Below the pieces are notes generated by a model. The model saw nothing but the letters and a program-made list of their open reading frames with translations. It had not been told where the DNA came from and made no database searches. 64,000 nucleotides of DNA from Phytophthora hibernalis (lineage: Eukaryota > Oomycota > Peronosporomycetes > Peronosporales > Peronosporaceae). Numbering within the stretch: the first letter of the stretch is position 1; every line of letters begins with the position of its first letter. Made by a program: the position numbers and the translations under genes. Where the stretch lies: assembly GCA_012656075.1 (NCBI GenBank), contig JAAKBF010000282.1, forward strand, positions 124,001-188,000, given 5' to 3'. This document shows, piece by piece, positions 12,378 to 23,391 of the stretch.

Positions 12378-13056
12378 TCACTCCAAAACCTGGCCAAAAC
12401 GATTCGTGTACTGACTGGCAACTAAGTAGATAAAGCTGGAGACCAGAAGCTCAGTGAGCACTGGACGAAGCTGACGGGGGATAACGTGTCGACAACCATC
12501 TCGCAGGAAGCAGAGGTCGAAGTCCCAGTCAATTCTCCTACTAGTGGAACACGGGTGCTGCAGAGCAACGTGGAGACAAGAAGTCGACAATCTGGTAGAA
12601 AGCGACGGCGGAAACCTGTGTATGACGATCTTGTTCATCTTCTTGAAGTAGTCGAGGACGCGGGCTTCGACATCACTTTCACCCACATCCATCTTCAACT
12701 CGGTCTTAAACAAAACCTTGATGTCAGGTAGCGTGTTGTTTTTCACACTGGTGATGATTCTCGATCTCTGCAGTCAACATTCCCTCTGTGACGTCCGTCG
12801 AAGGTCTGCTCAACTTGAGATCGCAAAACACGTCCAGCAAGTCAGGGTCGAAGGCACGGGCGATTGGTTCCACCGTGGCGTCATAGTTCTCGCCAGTGAC
12901 TCAACACTGCGCTTGCAGCTTGGCCTCGTACTGCCTCCGTTCTCGTTTCGACTTGGCGAGTGATTCATGGGAGGTACAGTCGATCCGCGGGAGTAGAATC
13001 GGAGTGAACAGTGGGACTGAACTGTGTCGTCCACTGGATCCGTCGGATGTAGCCAT
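12378..13056 (-). pseudogene. Gypsy gag N-terminal fragment, opposite strand
   Basis: On the minus strand an ATG at 13,056-13,054 opens MATSDGSSGRHSSVPLF, followed by SKRERRQYEAKLQAQC (about 12,950) and, in another frame, VLFKTELKMDVGESDVEARV (about 12,715-12,655). These are features of gypsy Gag proteins of oomycetes as I know them. It points away from the adjacent gypsy-1 pol, so it is a separate inserted or rearranged copy. At least two frameshifts. No LTR recognised. Confidence 0.6.
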
Positions 13057-13624
13057 TTCCCACCGGTTGTAGATTCCAGATGTCCACTGAGCGGTGCAGC
13101 TCGGTTAGCGATATACGCAAGCAGTAGCAATCTCACTAAAGAATTCTTGGTAGTATAGCCCGGGTCTGGATATCTCAAAAGCACCAACACACTACGATGC
13201 GGACGCTGAGCCTGCACGGAAAGGTAGCCTAATGTATTGATGGACACCAAACAACCACTTGGAGGTTGATGGCGAAAGATGAAGTGAGTGAGAGATGGCT
13301 CTCGATCAGAGTAGATGCATGGGTAACTGCTACGTCAATCAACCTGAGAGGCGGACCGAACTGGACAGCGCTGCTTCCAGAAGTGAGACTCTCACCACCG
13401 CCGATCACCCAGAGGAAATATATCCTAGCTAACCTGTTTCTTCATGTAAGCTGAGTCAGACACTCGTTTTCTGACCAGCGATCAACACCAAGTTGCCCTT
13501 GTCGTCGACTGGCAGCCGCAGGACACATCAGGCACTCGTCTGTGATCATTCTCTGGTGTCAACTGCGGCGGAATCCAAACTGAAACGATCGGCATCCACT
13601 ACAGCAGTGGAGGGCTGGGTAATG
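13057..13624. other. Spacer without recognisable gene
   Basis: Short ORFs only. No repeat partner found elsewhere in the window. Confidence 0.5.
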
Positions 13625-13781
13625 AGTATAGATACTTTGAAGTAATGTACATATATTAATACCTGCACGCTCATTGGCTTTGTTGCTTAGATTACGTGAC
13701 ATTTCGTTTACGCGGTTTGTAAAACTGTAGTAATTACTGCCAATACCTAGACTACATTACTGATGCAGTCTAGGTATTATT
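13625..13781 (-). repeat. Dispersed repeat DR1, fragment
   Basis: Reverse complement of the stretch around 15,935-16,025 and 20,080-20,160 (shared TACAAACCGCGTAAAC and ATGAGCGTG landmarks). It carries a private inverted pair around CTAGGTATT and AATACCTAG (13,744-13,779). Confidence 0.75.
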
Positions 13782-14032
13782 TACCAGTGGCACGCATATC
13801 TCGGTCGAGATCGCGCAGTGACCTGTGCAGTGCCATCGACAGCTCCCTAGGCGCGGTATCCTCCGCTTCCGTTTCCAGGCCACTTACGGATTTCAAATTG
13901 TGAAGGCGGGCTTCGTACCTTTGGAATATAATAATACAAATGACTTAGACGTTATGGGTTAAGCACGGTGTCAGAAGTGAGGCGAAATCTAGATTAATAC
14001 ATGTACCGTATAATACTTCTTTGATCCGACAC
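13782..14032 (-). repeat. Left arm of a 250-bp inverted repeat (pogo fragment)
   Basis: Near-perfect reverse complement of 15,179-15,428. On the minus strand it reads the same transposase residues as the right arm (FEIRKWLETEAEDTAPREL). The arms face each other across about 1.15 kb that includes a MITE. Both arms are bordered on their outer side by DR1 sequence, so the inverted duplication involved both. Confidence 0.9.
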
Positions 14033-14638
14033 TAACTCTTCGTATAGGTGTAGGCCAAGTAAACGTTGGTAAGATTGCAATATTCGTTGTCTAACATCTG
14101 TTTTGATTGAAAACTCGTTAAAACAAAAAAAATGTTGACATAATTGCGTTTTGGAGGGAAGAGGTGGGTACATGTATACCACGAAAACATTCCATGTTGC
14201 TAACATTGCTGACATCTTGTTCTTGGCTTTGAAATCGTGGATTTTAATAATTGCTATCTTAATCCCGTAAGGTTCGGTGCGGCGCTTGAGCTGCCTTACT
14301 GGTGGCCAATAATGATGAGAACCCAGGGTTTGACGTCACTAAGGTTGCTCTGCTCCGCTGCTCCTTTGATAGAACGTCGCTCTTTTCGGTAGAACATCGC
14401 ATCGAGCGTGTTGCCAAGAAGCGGCAGCCTCAACTTGGGACGGTGGCGGCCTTCCTGGTTGTGAGGAGTTGTGCTTACCTTGTTACTTGCAAGAGTGCAG
14501 CGAATGGTGGTGACAGCCGCAATATTGGTACACTAGTCGTACAGTCGGATAAAAGAAGTAGTTTTCACTAGTGCAACTAGCTGTGATTATATTGGCAGCT
14601 GGGCGATGTCGGATATAAGATGTTGTCGGATCAAACAA

Positions 14639-15144
14639 GGGGCTGTTTCATTTAGGAATAACTCCGGAATAGCGTTGGCCAGAATAGCAATTCAAACGAA
14701 ACAGCTTCTGGAATAAATTTGTGGTCTTACAAACTAATATCAAGTTATACAGGTAAAACTACTCGCCCCTCATTTTGAAAACGTCTGTCAGACGCGGAAG
14801 CGTGGTGCCACGCAGGCGCAGCGCTCAGCATCACCTCTAGCCGTTCGTTCACAGTCATGGGTTACTGCATCACCCCGCCGAGTTCGTCCGCAATGTGTTC
14901 GCGTCCCTCGCGGACCCCCCCCTCCTCTGCGATGGCTCGTTGCGCTCGCTTTGAGGCCACCAACTTGATGTCAACTTGCGCAAGTTATTCCCGCCGATAA
15001 ACTTTATCCTGACTTTTCAAGTCAGGTTAACTTTATTCCAGGAATAACTTCTTAGCCAATGAATGAAGTGTATTCAGCCTAAGGGTTAGGTTGGAATATC
15101 TGTTGCTATTCTTATTCCAGATATTCTTGAAATGAAACAGCCCC
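14639..15144. mobile_element. MITE-like element, 506 bp, 15-bp perfect TIRs
   Basis: Ends are GGGGCTGTTTCATTT (14,639-14,653) and its exact complement (15,130-15,144), with weaker inverted similarity further in (AGGAATAAC and TATTCTTG). Flanking trinucleotides are CAA and TAA, close to but not a true 3-bp target duplication. The sequence outside both ends repeats the motif GTCGGATATAAGATG. No ORF of transposase length, so it is non-autonomous. Confidence 0.7.
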
Positions 15145-15178
15145 TAAGTATTATTATACGGTGTCGGATATAAGATGC

Positions 15179-15428
15179 TGTCGGATCAAAGAAGTAATAT
15201 ACGGTACATGTATTAATCTAGATTTCGCCCTCACTTCTGACACCGTGCTTAACCCATAACGTCTAAGTCATTTGTATTATTATATTCCAAAGGTACGAAG
15301 CCCGCCTTCACAATTTGAAATCCGTAAGTGGCTGGAAACGGAAGCGGAGGATACCGCGCCTAGGGAGCTGTCGATGGCACTGCACAGGTCACTGCGCGAT
15401 CTCGACCGAGATATGCGTGCCACTGGTA
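15179..15428 (+). repeat. Right arm of the 250-bp inverted repeat
   Basis: Partner of 13,782-14,032. It includes the start of the pogo-like reading frame at 15,272 and ends in CACTGGTA, matching the complement at 13,782. Confidence 0.9.
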
Positions 15429-15840
15429 GGCGTATTTTGCTTATCCTGGACAACGCCTCGTCACACAGTTCGGGCGAACTTGCACTCACCAATGTGCAGG
15501 TGCGCAAGCTCCCGCCAAACACAACGGCCTTCCTGCAACCGATGGATGCCGGCATTAATCGCTTTAAGCAGCGCTATCGGCACAAACAACTAGAGTGAGT
15601 GTATGGCAAGATAAAGCGCCATGAACCTATCGACAAGAAAGCCTACGTAGTCGTGCAATGGAATGGAGCGACGAGATCTGGCAAGACATGCAGAAGACAC
15701 GCACGATAGGCAACTGCTTCCGCCACACCGGGTTGGTCTTTAATGGCGTTAACGAGAACCCGTACACGTCATACGGAGACGAGAGCGTGACGGAGATCAT
15801 TGTGCGTGCGACTCAGCTGAAAATTTCAAAACCTTCTATA
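15272..15840 (+). pseudogene. Pogo/Tigger-type DDE transposase, C-terminal fragment
   Basis: Part of a DDE-1 superfamily transposase: ILLILDNASSH (second catalytic Asp, about 15,440) and LPPNTTAFLQPMDAGI (third acidic position, about 15,510-15,557), then FKQRYRHKQLE, a stop at 15,596-15,598, and in another frame WSDEIWQDMQKTRTIGNCFR (about 15,663-15,720). The N-terminal DNA-binding domains and the first catalytic Asp are missing, and a stop plus a frameshift interrupt it. It is unrelated at sequence level to the pogo element at 60.5 kb. The GTCGGAT motifs at about 14,545, 14,612, 15,166 and 16,080 may be leftover subterminal sites. Confidence 0.8.
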
Positions 15841-15879
15841 AATACCCCTTGGAAGACAAGGTCAGAAGTAAGGGCGAAA

Positions 15880-16440
15880 TCTGTAGTGGCATCGATTCTG
15901 GTACACACAACACGAAGGGTGAGCCATGATACAGTATATGTATTGTCAGTAATTACTACAGTTATACAAACCGCGTAAACAAAATGTCCTGTAATCTAAG
16001 CTACGAAGCCAATGAGTGTGCAGGTGTTAAGACTTGTTGTCTACAGTAAAATTTCGATTAGGTACGACGCATTTCATTTGTCGGATCATTACAGAAACCC
16101 TAACCACAAACGCATTTGGGTAGGCCCTTATGACAAGGAAATGCGTGTACATGTACATTACTTCTAGTCTCTATACTTACCCAGACCTCCACTGCACGGG
16201 CGGTATGTGGCAAATTTATCGCTTCAATATTGATTGCAAAACAAGAATGTAGTATTTACTTCACGTAGATGTTATTAAAATATGTACTTGAGTATGAAAT
16301 CAACCTGGAGCTTTGTAGTGCACAATGTTTGAGTAGGTCGGTGAGCAGAGCATTTGCTGAAAACTCTGTCCTTATAAAAATAAGAAAAGCTGTATCACGA
16401 AACAGGATGGCATCTCGGAGATTGGGTGTTGGGCGTGGTT
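15880..16440 (+). repeat. Dispersed repeat DR1, copy
   Basis: Shares the order GTAGTGGCATCG, AATTACTACAGTTATACAAA, CCAGACCTCCACTGCA, GGTATGTGGC, TCACGTAGAT and GTAGGTCGG with 20,005-20,425 and 25,666-26,245. Noncoding. It lacks the 10-bp palindrome insertion found in the 26.1-kb copy. Confidence 0.8.
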
Positions 16441-16489
16441 TGGGCCACTAGGAGGTTCAGATGCTACTTGGATAAGCGTGAAGTAGACT

Positions 16490-17440
16490 AGTACACGGTT
16501 TACCAGGCTTTGACTTGGGTCTTCAGCCCGGGTAAGTTTACGACTAACTCGAAATTGGCACGCTGGACTGTAGAGCTTTCGAATCTGCAGTTCGAGGTGT
16601 CCCACAAGTCTGGAACGACCATGGATCATGTGGACGGATTGACGCGCATACCTGCGGACCGTGCCGACGCCATAACTATAGCCGACTTGCTCAACCCGGC
16701 TCAGGAAAAGAGGACTCTTCCGCTAAGAGACCTACTGAATCCGGAACCGTCTGATGAAATTCGGTTGGGGAGCAGTCTGACAAAGCCGAAGACGGAGCTG
16801 ATTTTGAATACGGCGAGGACGAGAAGGCCAAGGACAGTAAGGAACCAGGTCAGGAGGCTGAACCCACTCAACTAGAGGGTGAAATGGAATCCATAGCGGA
16901 AGGGGCTTCTCCTGGAACGGACGAGGAACCTACTCCACCGAACTGACCTTGTTCTCTTATGTACGTGTTCGTACTGGAAAGTGAACAGTTCTTGCAAGAA
17001 CAGCGGTCTTTCTCTTGGGCAGTGGCGCTGGTGGCGTTCCTGCGAGACCGAGGTCTACCTGTGGATCCGTTTTTCAGAGCGAAGATTGGCAAGATGGCTC
17101 CTAAATATGAAGTCCTGAACGAAGTGTTGATGAGAAAGGTACATTTTCCTGCGACGGTGGGACCAGCACGGATGATAACCGTTCCAGTGGTTCCGGCTGG
17201 TTACCAGGAAGTCGTGCTGCACTACTGTCATTCGGCTATTCTGTCATCTCACATGGGATTGACAAAGACCCGAGACCGAGTGAGACGACACGTCTATTGG
17301 CATGGATGGCGCAAGGATGTTGCCGAGTACATACGTTGACGCAACGAGTGTGGAGATGGAAAGGGTCATCGACCGTGGAACCAGGAACCGATGCAACGGA
17401 TGCGAGTAGCTGACTTGACTGGTCCGTTCTCTCCCTACTC
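16490..17440 (+). pseudogene. Ty3/gypsy RNase H end and integrase zinc domain (gypsy-2)
   Basis: ALTWVF and TNSKLARWTVELSNLQFEV followed by GTTMDHVDGLTR (about 16,508-16,655) is the C-terminal end of a gypsy RNase H domain. A polar linker follows. A second frame from 16,959 has YQEVVLHYCHSAILSSHMGL and RRHVYWHGWRKDVAEYIR, the HHCC zinc-binding part of an integrase, cut by a TGA at 17,337. A trace of the next segment (RMRVADLTGPFS) ends near 17,430. Polymerase and integrase core are absent. The lineage differs from gypsy-1. Confidence 0.8.
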
Positions 17441-17449
17441 GTAGTGGAT

Positions 17450-19260
17450 GCTATGCGTTCTAAGGTACGGCTAGAACGCCACAGATTTGGAATTGGGCGA
17501 TGTAGGTGATTTGGGGGCGACGGCTTCATGTCGTCGGTGTCGGACGATTCGATGTCCTTACCGCCGCCTGATTTTTCGTCGCAATCTTGGGCGTCGTCCT
17601 GATAAGCTTTGGGGTCCTTCTGGTCGTCTTCATCACTGTCTTGGTCGTCTTCGTCAAAGTCGTAGTCGTTCTCCTTCTTCGCGTTCTTGGTCTCGTGGTC
17701 GTATTCATCGGTGAGACCGGTGTGGGAAGACACGTCGGATTCTTCGTCGACGGGGCGAGCTTGGATTTCGTGGTTAACGAGGCTTCGGGAGGCAGCGCGG
17801 TGAAATCGCTATGCACTTCGAAGTCCGAGTCGTCTTCTCCCATCTCTGCGACACGAAACGGTTTTTCGGCAAGTGTGGCGACGGACTTGTTCTTCTGCAG
17901 GAGTCTGTCTACCTCGAGCTATGTGGCCTTGATCGTATTGTTAATCACCAGTGTCTTCCTGGAGCCGCGTGTCTTGTTGCCTACCCAAGATGGATTAGCG
18001 GGTGCTCCTTGACGAGTCTCGAGCCCGATACAGGCGAGTGCGTGCAAGGAGAGACGAAGGCGAGCCGTGTGTGTGGGATCGAGCGCGTTCCAGCAACCCT
18101 GGGATGGAGACGTACCCTTGTTCATCAACCGTCTGCGGGTCGGACATCCGTGCGAAGACACTCTCGTAACGAGGACGGTCGCGGTTTAACAGAGCCAAAA
18201 AGTCTTCTTGGGGTGGGTCTTTGTCATGGTTGTTCTTGGCGCGCGCGGAATGCTTGGCCGCCTTGCCACCGAACCACATGACGTTGTCGTGAATTTCGTC
18301 TTCGAACCGACGCATGAACTTGAGGCGCTGTTGATTGGCGACGGTTTTGTGTTTGCGACGGGCCTTGGCCTTGTCATTGGGAGAGTAGAGAGCACAGTCG
18401 AAGAAGGTGCCGCGGTGCTTGATCCAGAAACGGTAGTGGGCGATATGGAGGGCCTTGTACTCGGTGGGGTCATACCAGGCACGCTGTCCACACCACTGAT
18501 ACGCCACTCGGAACGGTACCTTACCGATCTGTGCAGCGGCCTTGATGAGACCGGCCAAGTCCTTCTTGACCGTGGATGTGGAGCCAATCGGCAACTCGAA
18601 CATGAACAAAGGCGTCTTCAATCTTTACTTGCTCGACGTTTCTTGGTCGACTTGTGTTTGCCTGAACTGTGGGTCAGAGGACGTTTGGATGACCGTGACA
18701 TGAGAGCGGGTAGTGGCTGAAAGAGATTGAGGTATGGTGGCTCTCAGGGTACCTGATCTTCGGACGGTGGTAGCAGAATGAACGGTTTGGCAAGCGTGGC
18801 GGGAAGATCCGGGTCGTCGACCATGATGGCGAGTGCGAGGTCATCCAGGGCCTTGAGCCCGCGGAATTCGTTGTTATAGGCGAGGGCAGAGCAACTTCGT
18901 CCGTTCGACAGGGAGCGGCTCGACGAGGGCGTCTCGGTTTGGTTGGGGAGAATGTCCCGAGTCAGAACGGTGGCAACCGTCTTGGCTCGGAAGCAATCCG
19001 GCTTGACCGAATTGCTGCTCAACTTCGTGCCGAGCAGAAACGAAAGGATGAGCTGGCGGCCCTGTCGCAGCTTCGAGGGATGATCGCTCGGTGACCCAAC
19101 CGTAGCTTTTGGATATGTTTGGTGGGAACCTGTGATTGGGGGAACCAGGGGCCCCATTTTTCGAATTTGAAGTCATGCCAAGAAACGCGGACGGCGACGG
19201 CTTCGAGGCATCGCGAGGACGGAAGGCGCGGCCATGTAGAAGGCCAGCACAAGTACAAGG
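17450..19260 (-). pseudogene. Minus-strand ORF cluster, probably gag-like, unidentified
   Basis: Read right to left: a segment with NNEFRGLKALDDLALAIMVD (about 18,870), a basic Ser/Lys-rich stretch with SRSSKRPLTHSSGKHKSTKK (about 18,700-18,640), an ORF from 18,621 with VAYQWCGQRAWYDPTEYKAL and RFWIKHRGTFFDCALY, and an Asp/Glu-rich tail (DYDFDEDDQDSDEDDQ, about 17,660). These pieces lie in different frames and could be one decayed protein of about 600 residues. The acidic tail next to a gypsy remnant suggests a Gag-like protein, but I do not recognise the family. Confidence 0.4.
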
Positions 19261-19689
19261 GCATGTGGAGACGACGGAAGGGATGTCTACTCAGGCACGG
19301 AGTGATTATTGAGGATGGTACGCATGCATAAGAACGAGGATGGAAGGATAGCCGCATCCAAGAGCAGGAAAGCTTAGTAGTAAAAAGTATTGGAACCAGC
19401 AAGTTAATATCTTTTATATTAATTTGTTAGTGTTGACCTACTCTCCAGTACGCACCTGCCTGCCCTACGCCTCGAGGGCCGTCCTAAATCAAGGCAGCGC
19501 GCGACACTTGAGCCCTTCCTCGGCGTACATGGCGTAGACAGGGGCGGAAAATAAAGAGAGGGACCACATTATATAGGGGTTACATTCATACGTAAAAGGG
19601 TTAATAGTAATCTTCCCTGTGTTTCCTACCGGTTGACCTGAGAAATTTGAGAAATTTGAGCGGGGCGCGCCCCCAAAAAGAAGGGTCTG

Positions 19690-19775
19690 CCTGCGCCCCT
19701 GGTCGTAGATCTCGCACTTCTTCTTGTCGCTCGGTACCTCGTAGGCCTCTCCGATCTCCTGGAACTTCTAAAAAT
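19690..19775 (-). pseudogene. DnaJ J-domain fragment 1
   Basis: The minus strand reads KFQEIGEAYEVPSDKKKCEI then YDQG, matching helix III and the end of a DnaJ (HSP40) J domain. It is immediately preceded by TTTTTAG, which could be an old splice acceptor. The HPD-containing first half is absent. It is an isolated gene fragment. Its SDKKKxEIYD part is repeated in opposite orientation at 20,440. Confidence 0.75.
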
Positions 19776-20004
19776 TCCGCCAACTATTAAATAATTGCAC
19801 ACATAGTATGTCTATCCACCTGGTAAACCCGAACAAACGATGATTCAGTTGAAGAAGGAACGAATGACTAAGTAATGGACTGTAGTACATTTTATGGGGC
19901 ATAATCTGTGTGAGCTTAAAAGGGCAGCTGTGCAAGTTAGTTGGTGGAATCTGTTGAATACATGAAACGGTATGGTACTCTTGCATTGGGCTCGTACATG
20001 TACA

Positions 20005-20425
20005 TGTAGTGGCATCGATACCGGTACACACAACACATCACAAAGATTCGAAGGGTGAGGCATGATGCAGTTTAGGTATTGTCAGTAATTACTACAGTTA
20101 TACAAACCGCGTAAACGAAATGTCCCGTAATCTAAGCGACGAAGCCAATGAGCGTGGAGGTATTAATACATGTACATTACTTCAAAGTCTCTATACTCAT
20201 TACCCAGACCTACACTGTATTAATACATGTACATTACTTCAAAGTCTCTATACTCATTACCCAGACCTACACTGCATGGGCGGTATGTGGCGAATTTATC
20301 TTTTCAATATTTATTGCAAAGACTAGAATAAATTATTTACTTCACGTAGATGGAGATATACTCATTACCCAGACCTCCACTGCATGTGCCGTATGTGGCA
20401 AATTTATCGCTTCTTTTGTCGCTTA
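20005..20425 (+). repeat. Dispersed repeat DR1, copy with 57-bp tandem duplication
   Basis: Same landmarks as the 15.9- and 25.7-kb copies. A 57-bp segment starting TAATACATGTACATTACTTC is duplicated in tandem at 20,164 and 20,221. It lies between the two DnaJ fragments. It carries TACCGGTA at 20,019, where the 25.68-kb copy has only TA. Confidence 0.85.
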
Positions 20426-20437
20426 GTACGTCGTAAG

Positions 20438-20530
20438 AGTAGTGAGCGACAAGAAGAAGCGCGAGATCTACGACATGTACGGCGAGGACGGGCTCAAGGG
20501 TCAGCCAGCAGGCCCCGAAGGCCCGGTAGT
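20438..20530 (+). pseudogene. DnaJ J-domain fragment 2
   Basis: Reads VSDKKKREIYDMYGEDGLKG followed by QPAGPEGPV: the end of a J domain and start of the Gly-rich linker of a type I or II DnaJ. It overlaps fragment 1 in content by about ten codons but points the opposite way, so the two form an inverted pair around a DR1 copy. No HPD motif and no downstream domain follow. Confidence 0.75.
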
Positions 20531-21498
20531 CCCACGTTAGTCAAGGAAATAAAGTTCTCTATTTTCGCCATATAGGCCTTGTTCCCAAGGTCGTACAATA
20601 CCATGGGCCGAGACTAGCCACCATTTCATCGTTCATCCCGGTAAACTTGGTGATTTCGAGAGTCTTAGCGGATTTTACGACAACTAATCGTCAAAGTAAG
20701 GTAGGGTTCTTCCTGCGACCCTTGAGTTGACTCCTCCTTCGTGAGTTATCTCACGGATTCTACGGTCTGCTGAATCACGGCTTGGTAGTACTTCTTCCAT
20801 GTTATTTTGATTTTCACAATGATGGTTAGTACTTTTGTAGTGCATGTATAGATAAACCACGTAGTTATTGAGATTGTATTTATTAAAATGTACCGATGTG
20901 TGCAAGCTTCACGAAAACTATCAGTTCTCTGAATTTTATATCAAGCGTCTACCAGGGATTGCAACGAGGTCGGAATCCATGCATTACCGAAATACCACCG
21001 GGCATTTTCGAAGTCGAGGGCATGGTTATACCTTAGCATCGGTGGAACAAAAATTACAGAGCTTCCATCCGACGTGGTCAATTTTTCGTCACAGTTATCT
21101 ATTATCTTTATTACAAGTACAATCGTCTCTTTCTTCGGGTCATGGATTGATCCTCTTGTTGAAAGGGCTTCCAGCTTACTGGCAGTTCCGCTAGTGTTGA
21201 GTGGGTCGCGCTACTGTGCCGACCTCGAAAACGCCATTAACGGTGATGCTGATGCTTTCAGCGTGTTCCCGGTAGCTGATCAATCCACGCTGATGGATCT
21301 GTCTGAGGCAGGGCTTGGAACAATGCAATGTCATATTTATTGGGTCGCCGAATCGAGGCCAATAAATAATTGGCCTTATTGCCCATTGATTTCCAGTAAC
21401 ATGAGAGATGGTGTCCACTCCATCGTATGGGAGGCGTCGCTACACGCATGTGAAAATGTTCGAATTCGTCCACGGCGATGCGTTCATTGGAATCAGGA

Positions 21499-21536
21499 GG
21501 GAGGGTTCTCGAGGGGGTTACCTCAAGAACCCTCCC
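21499..21536. repeat. Hairpin, 16-bp arms with one mismatch
   Basis: GGGAGGGTTCTCGAGG (21,499-21,514) pairs with CCTCAAGAACCCTCCC (21,521-21,536) across a 6-nt loop. Confidence 0.9.
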
Positions 21537-21632
21537 ACCGCGCACACAGACTTCGGCGAATATCCACATCCCAACAGGCGCGACTCAGTTATCGCGACTA
21601 CCACATGTACACACAAAGAAAATATATTGATA

Positions 21633-21676
21633 TTTTGTTAGATAATATCTAGATATCTAGATATTATCTAACAAAA
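21633..21676. repeat. Perfect 44-bp palindrome
   Basis: Arms of 22 bp with no loop, centred between 21,654 and 21,655 (TTTTGTTAGATAATATCTAG and its complement, plus AT at the centre). It does not resemble an element end. Confidence 0.95.
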
Positions 21677-23391
21677 GATCAATGCATTTTATTATTATGG
21701 GCATCTACCACGATCTAAGCAAAACTGTATTCTTACAAAACCTCGGTTCGTTGCTTCTTGCGCGCATCAGCAGCTTTGCGCTTGGTATGCTCAATCGCTT
21801 CCGCGACAGCCGATGCATCAAGCGGCAACCTGCTGTGAACCACAGATTCAAAGCGAGAGCGAGGGCCACTCGATCTCCGTAGGCTCACCGAGGGCTCCCG
21901 ATTATGGCATGGTCTTTTCAATAATTTCTTATGAAACCATAAATATATTTATTTCTGCCAACCAGGAAGACCATAACATAATTTATTCTGGACACACCGC
22001 TACATCCTTTATGGAGCTCAGTTTTCGTCCTAATAAAGTGCTTCAAGCTGTCAAATCCGTTGTCTTTTGAGTTTCTAAGCAACGCACTTCGAAGTACTAC
22101 GTAGTATGTGCTTGTAATCCCGTCCACACTTAGGTTTTCATGGTTTTGCAGGTGCAATGCAACGTCAGCTTGCGCTTCATTATTTATTGTTCACTGCTGT
22201 AAGATGACATGATTTATGTTTCGATTTCAGATTGCTCGTGCCATTATTTATGTCGGAGGAGGCCTCCTCATAAATAAAAATGCCATAACCGGGAGCCCTG
22301 GGCTCACTCAACGCCAACCGTCTCAAGGACACTGAAATACACAGTTCTGGGGTCCTATAAAATATTGAGTGCAATTGAGGTCGGGGGTCAATAAATAACT
22401 GAAGTTACTGAATTGCCAATTACGGTTACTGGTATTGGAAAATTCCAAACCCTGGTCTGACGAAAATTTGAAGTTGATACTCCAGACGGTCAATTGCGAT
22501 GTTGGACCCTCAATAGGATTCTACCCCATTGAGTTTGAAGACTCGAACAGCGCACTAACATAACTTTCTTCAATTGAACACGGCCTCAAGAACTGGTGTT
22601 GAATTTGTAGATCGTCAATTCTTCATTAGATCATTAGAGCTGGTATGCGTTCACCTGAGAAAAAGTCCCAAAATGGTCCTTTACTCGACAATCTTCTCGT
22701 GCAATAATGAGGTCAGAGTTTCTGGTCGTCGATCAATGCGCCAGGCCAGTATAGGTGCTTCGCATATTAGGAAAATATGTAGAGAAAGCGCTGACCAACA
22801 TACGCATTATCAACAGTTTTATTATTCGCGTTATTGAAGCAATTGATCACTAGAAAGGCTGCCACTGCGATACATTGCGGTCAAACAATCATCTCTTTAC
22901 CAGTCCAATGGTAACTCCATTGACAGTTGAGCGATTAATTGTTGATACCAAGTGTGCCAAAGAGGAACGGCCACGAAAATTCTAGTCCGAAGAGAGAAAC
23001 AGGAGGTGAAATCACAATCTCGAATGTAAAAACCAAAAATAACAAGGCCAGCTACGTCAGCGTTGAACATTTTTCGACGACGCAACGAATCGGGCGATGT
23101 CGTTGACGAGACCACTCCAGATAATTAACCACTTGCTTGCACAAAGTAAAGTGTTCGACTTGACAGAAAAACGGAGAGTCAATCGAAATACCGTAGGCGC
23201 GCGCGCCTTAAAGCCGGTCTCACGAAATCTCGCCCCACACTTATGAAAGTCCGCGCATGCCATTTGTGATTTCTAGCAGTAGTGGCCGGGAGGCTGGAGT
23301 TGGTGGGAGGTTCTACCTTGGTAACCTCAAGAAATGTTATCTATCTACGCGATAGATTCTACTCGTTGTTGGAGTGATGATTTTCGTCTAC

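Larger units (their letters stand above)
9413..12430 (+). mobile_element. Ty3/gypsy chromodomain retrotransposon remnant (gypsy-1)
   Basis: Gag C-terminus, zinc knuckle, retropepsin, first residues of reverse transcriptase, end of RNase H, HHCC domain, integrase core and chromodomain follow in canonical gypsy order, but in shifting frames and with the reverse transcriptase palm deleted. I could not define LTRs. The left edge is fused to the preceding pseudogene and the right edge meets an opposite-strand gag fragment. Confidence 0.85.
20560..23390. other. AT-rich spacer, no recognised gene
   Basis: Several ORFs of 60-190 codons occur (the longest on plus at 21,074-21,652), but none resembles a family I know and frames change often. 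Notable structures are the hairpins at 21,499 and 21,633 and an inverted pair TTTATG..CATAAA around AGGAGGCCTCCT (about 22,236-22,265). The last 130 bp repeat beside the other two S33 copies. Confidence 0.5.

Noticed and set aside
17236..17733. Plus-strand Val-rich ORF at 17,587-18,012 as a membrane protein
   Set aside because: It is the antisense of an Asp/Glu-rich coding stretch (GAC/GAT read as GTC/ATC), which explains its hydrophobic look.
20868..21652. Overlapping ORFs of 100-190 codons as a host gene
   Set aside because: Both strands are open over parts of it, frames change, and no motif is recognisable; left as unassigned spacer.
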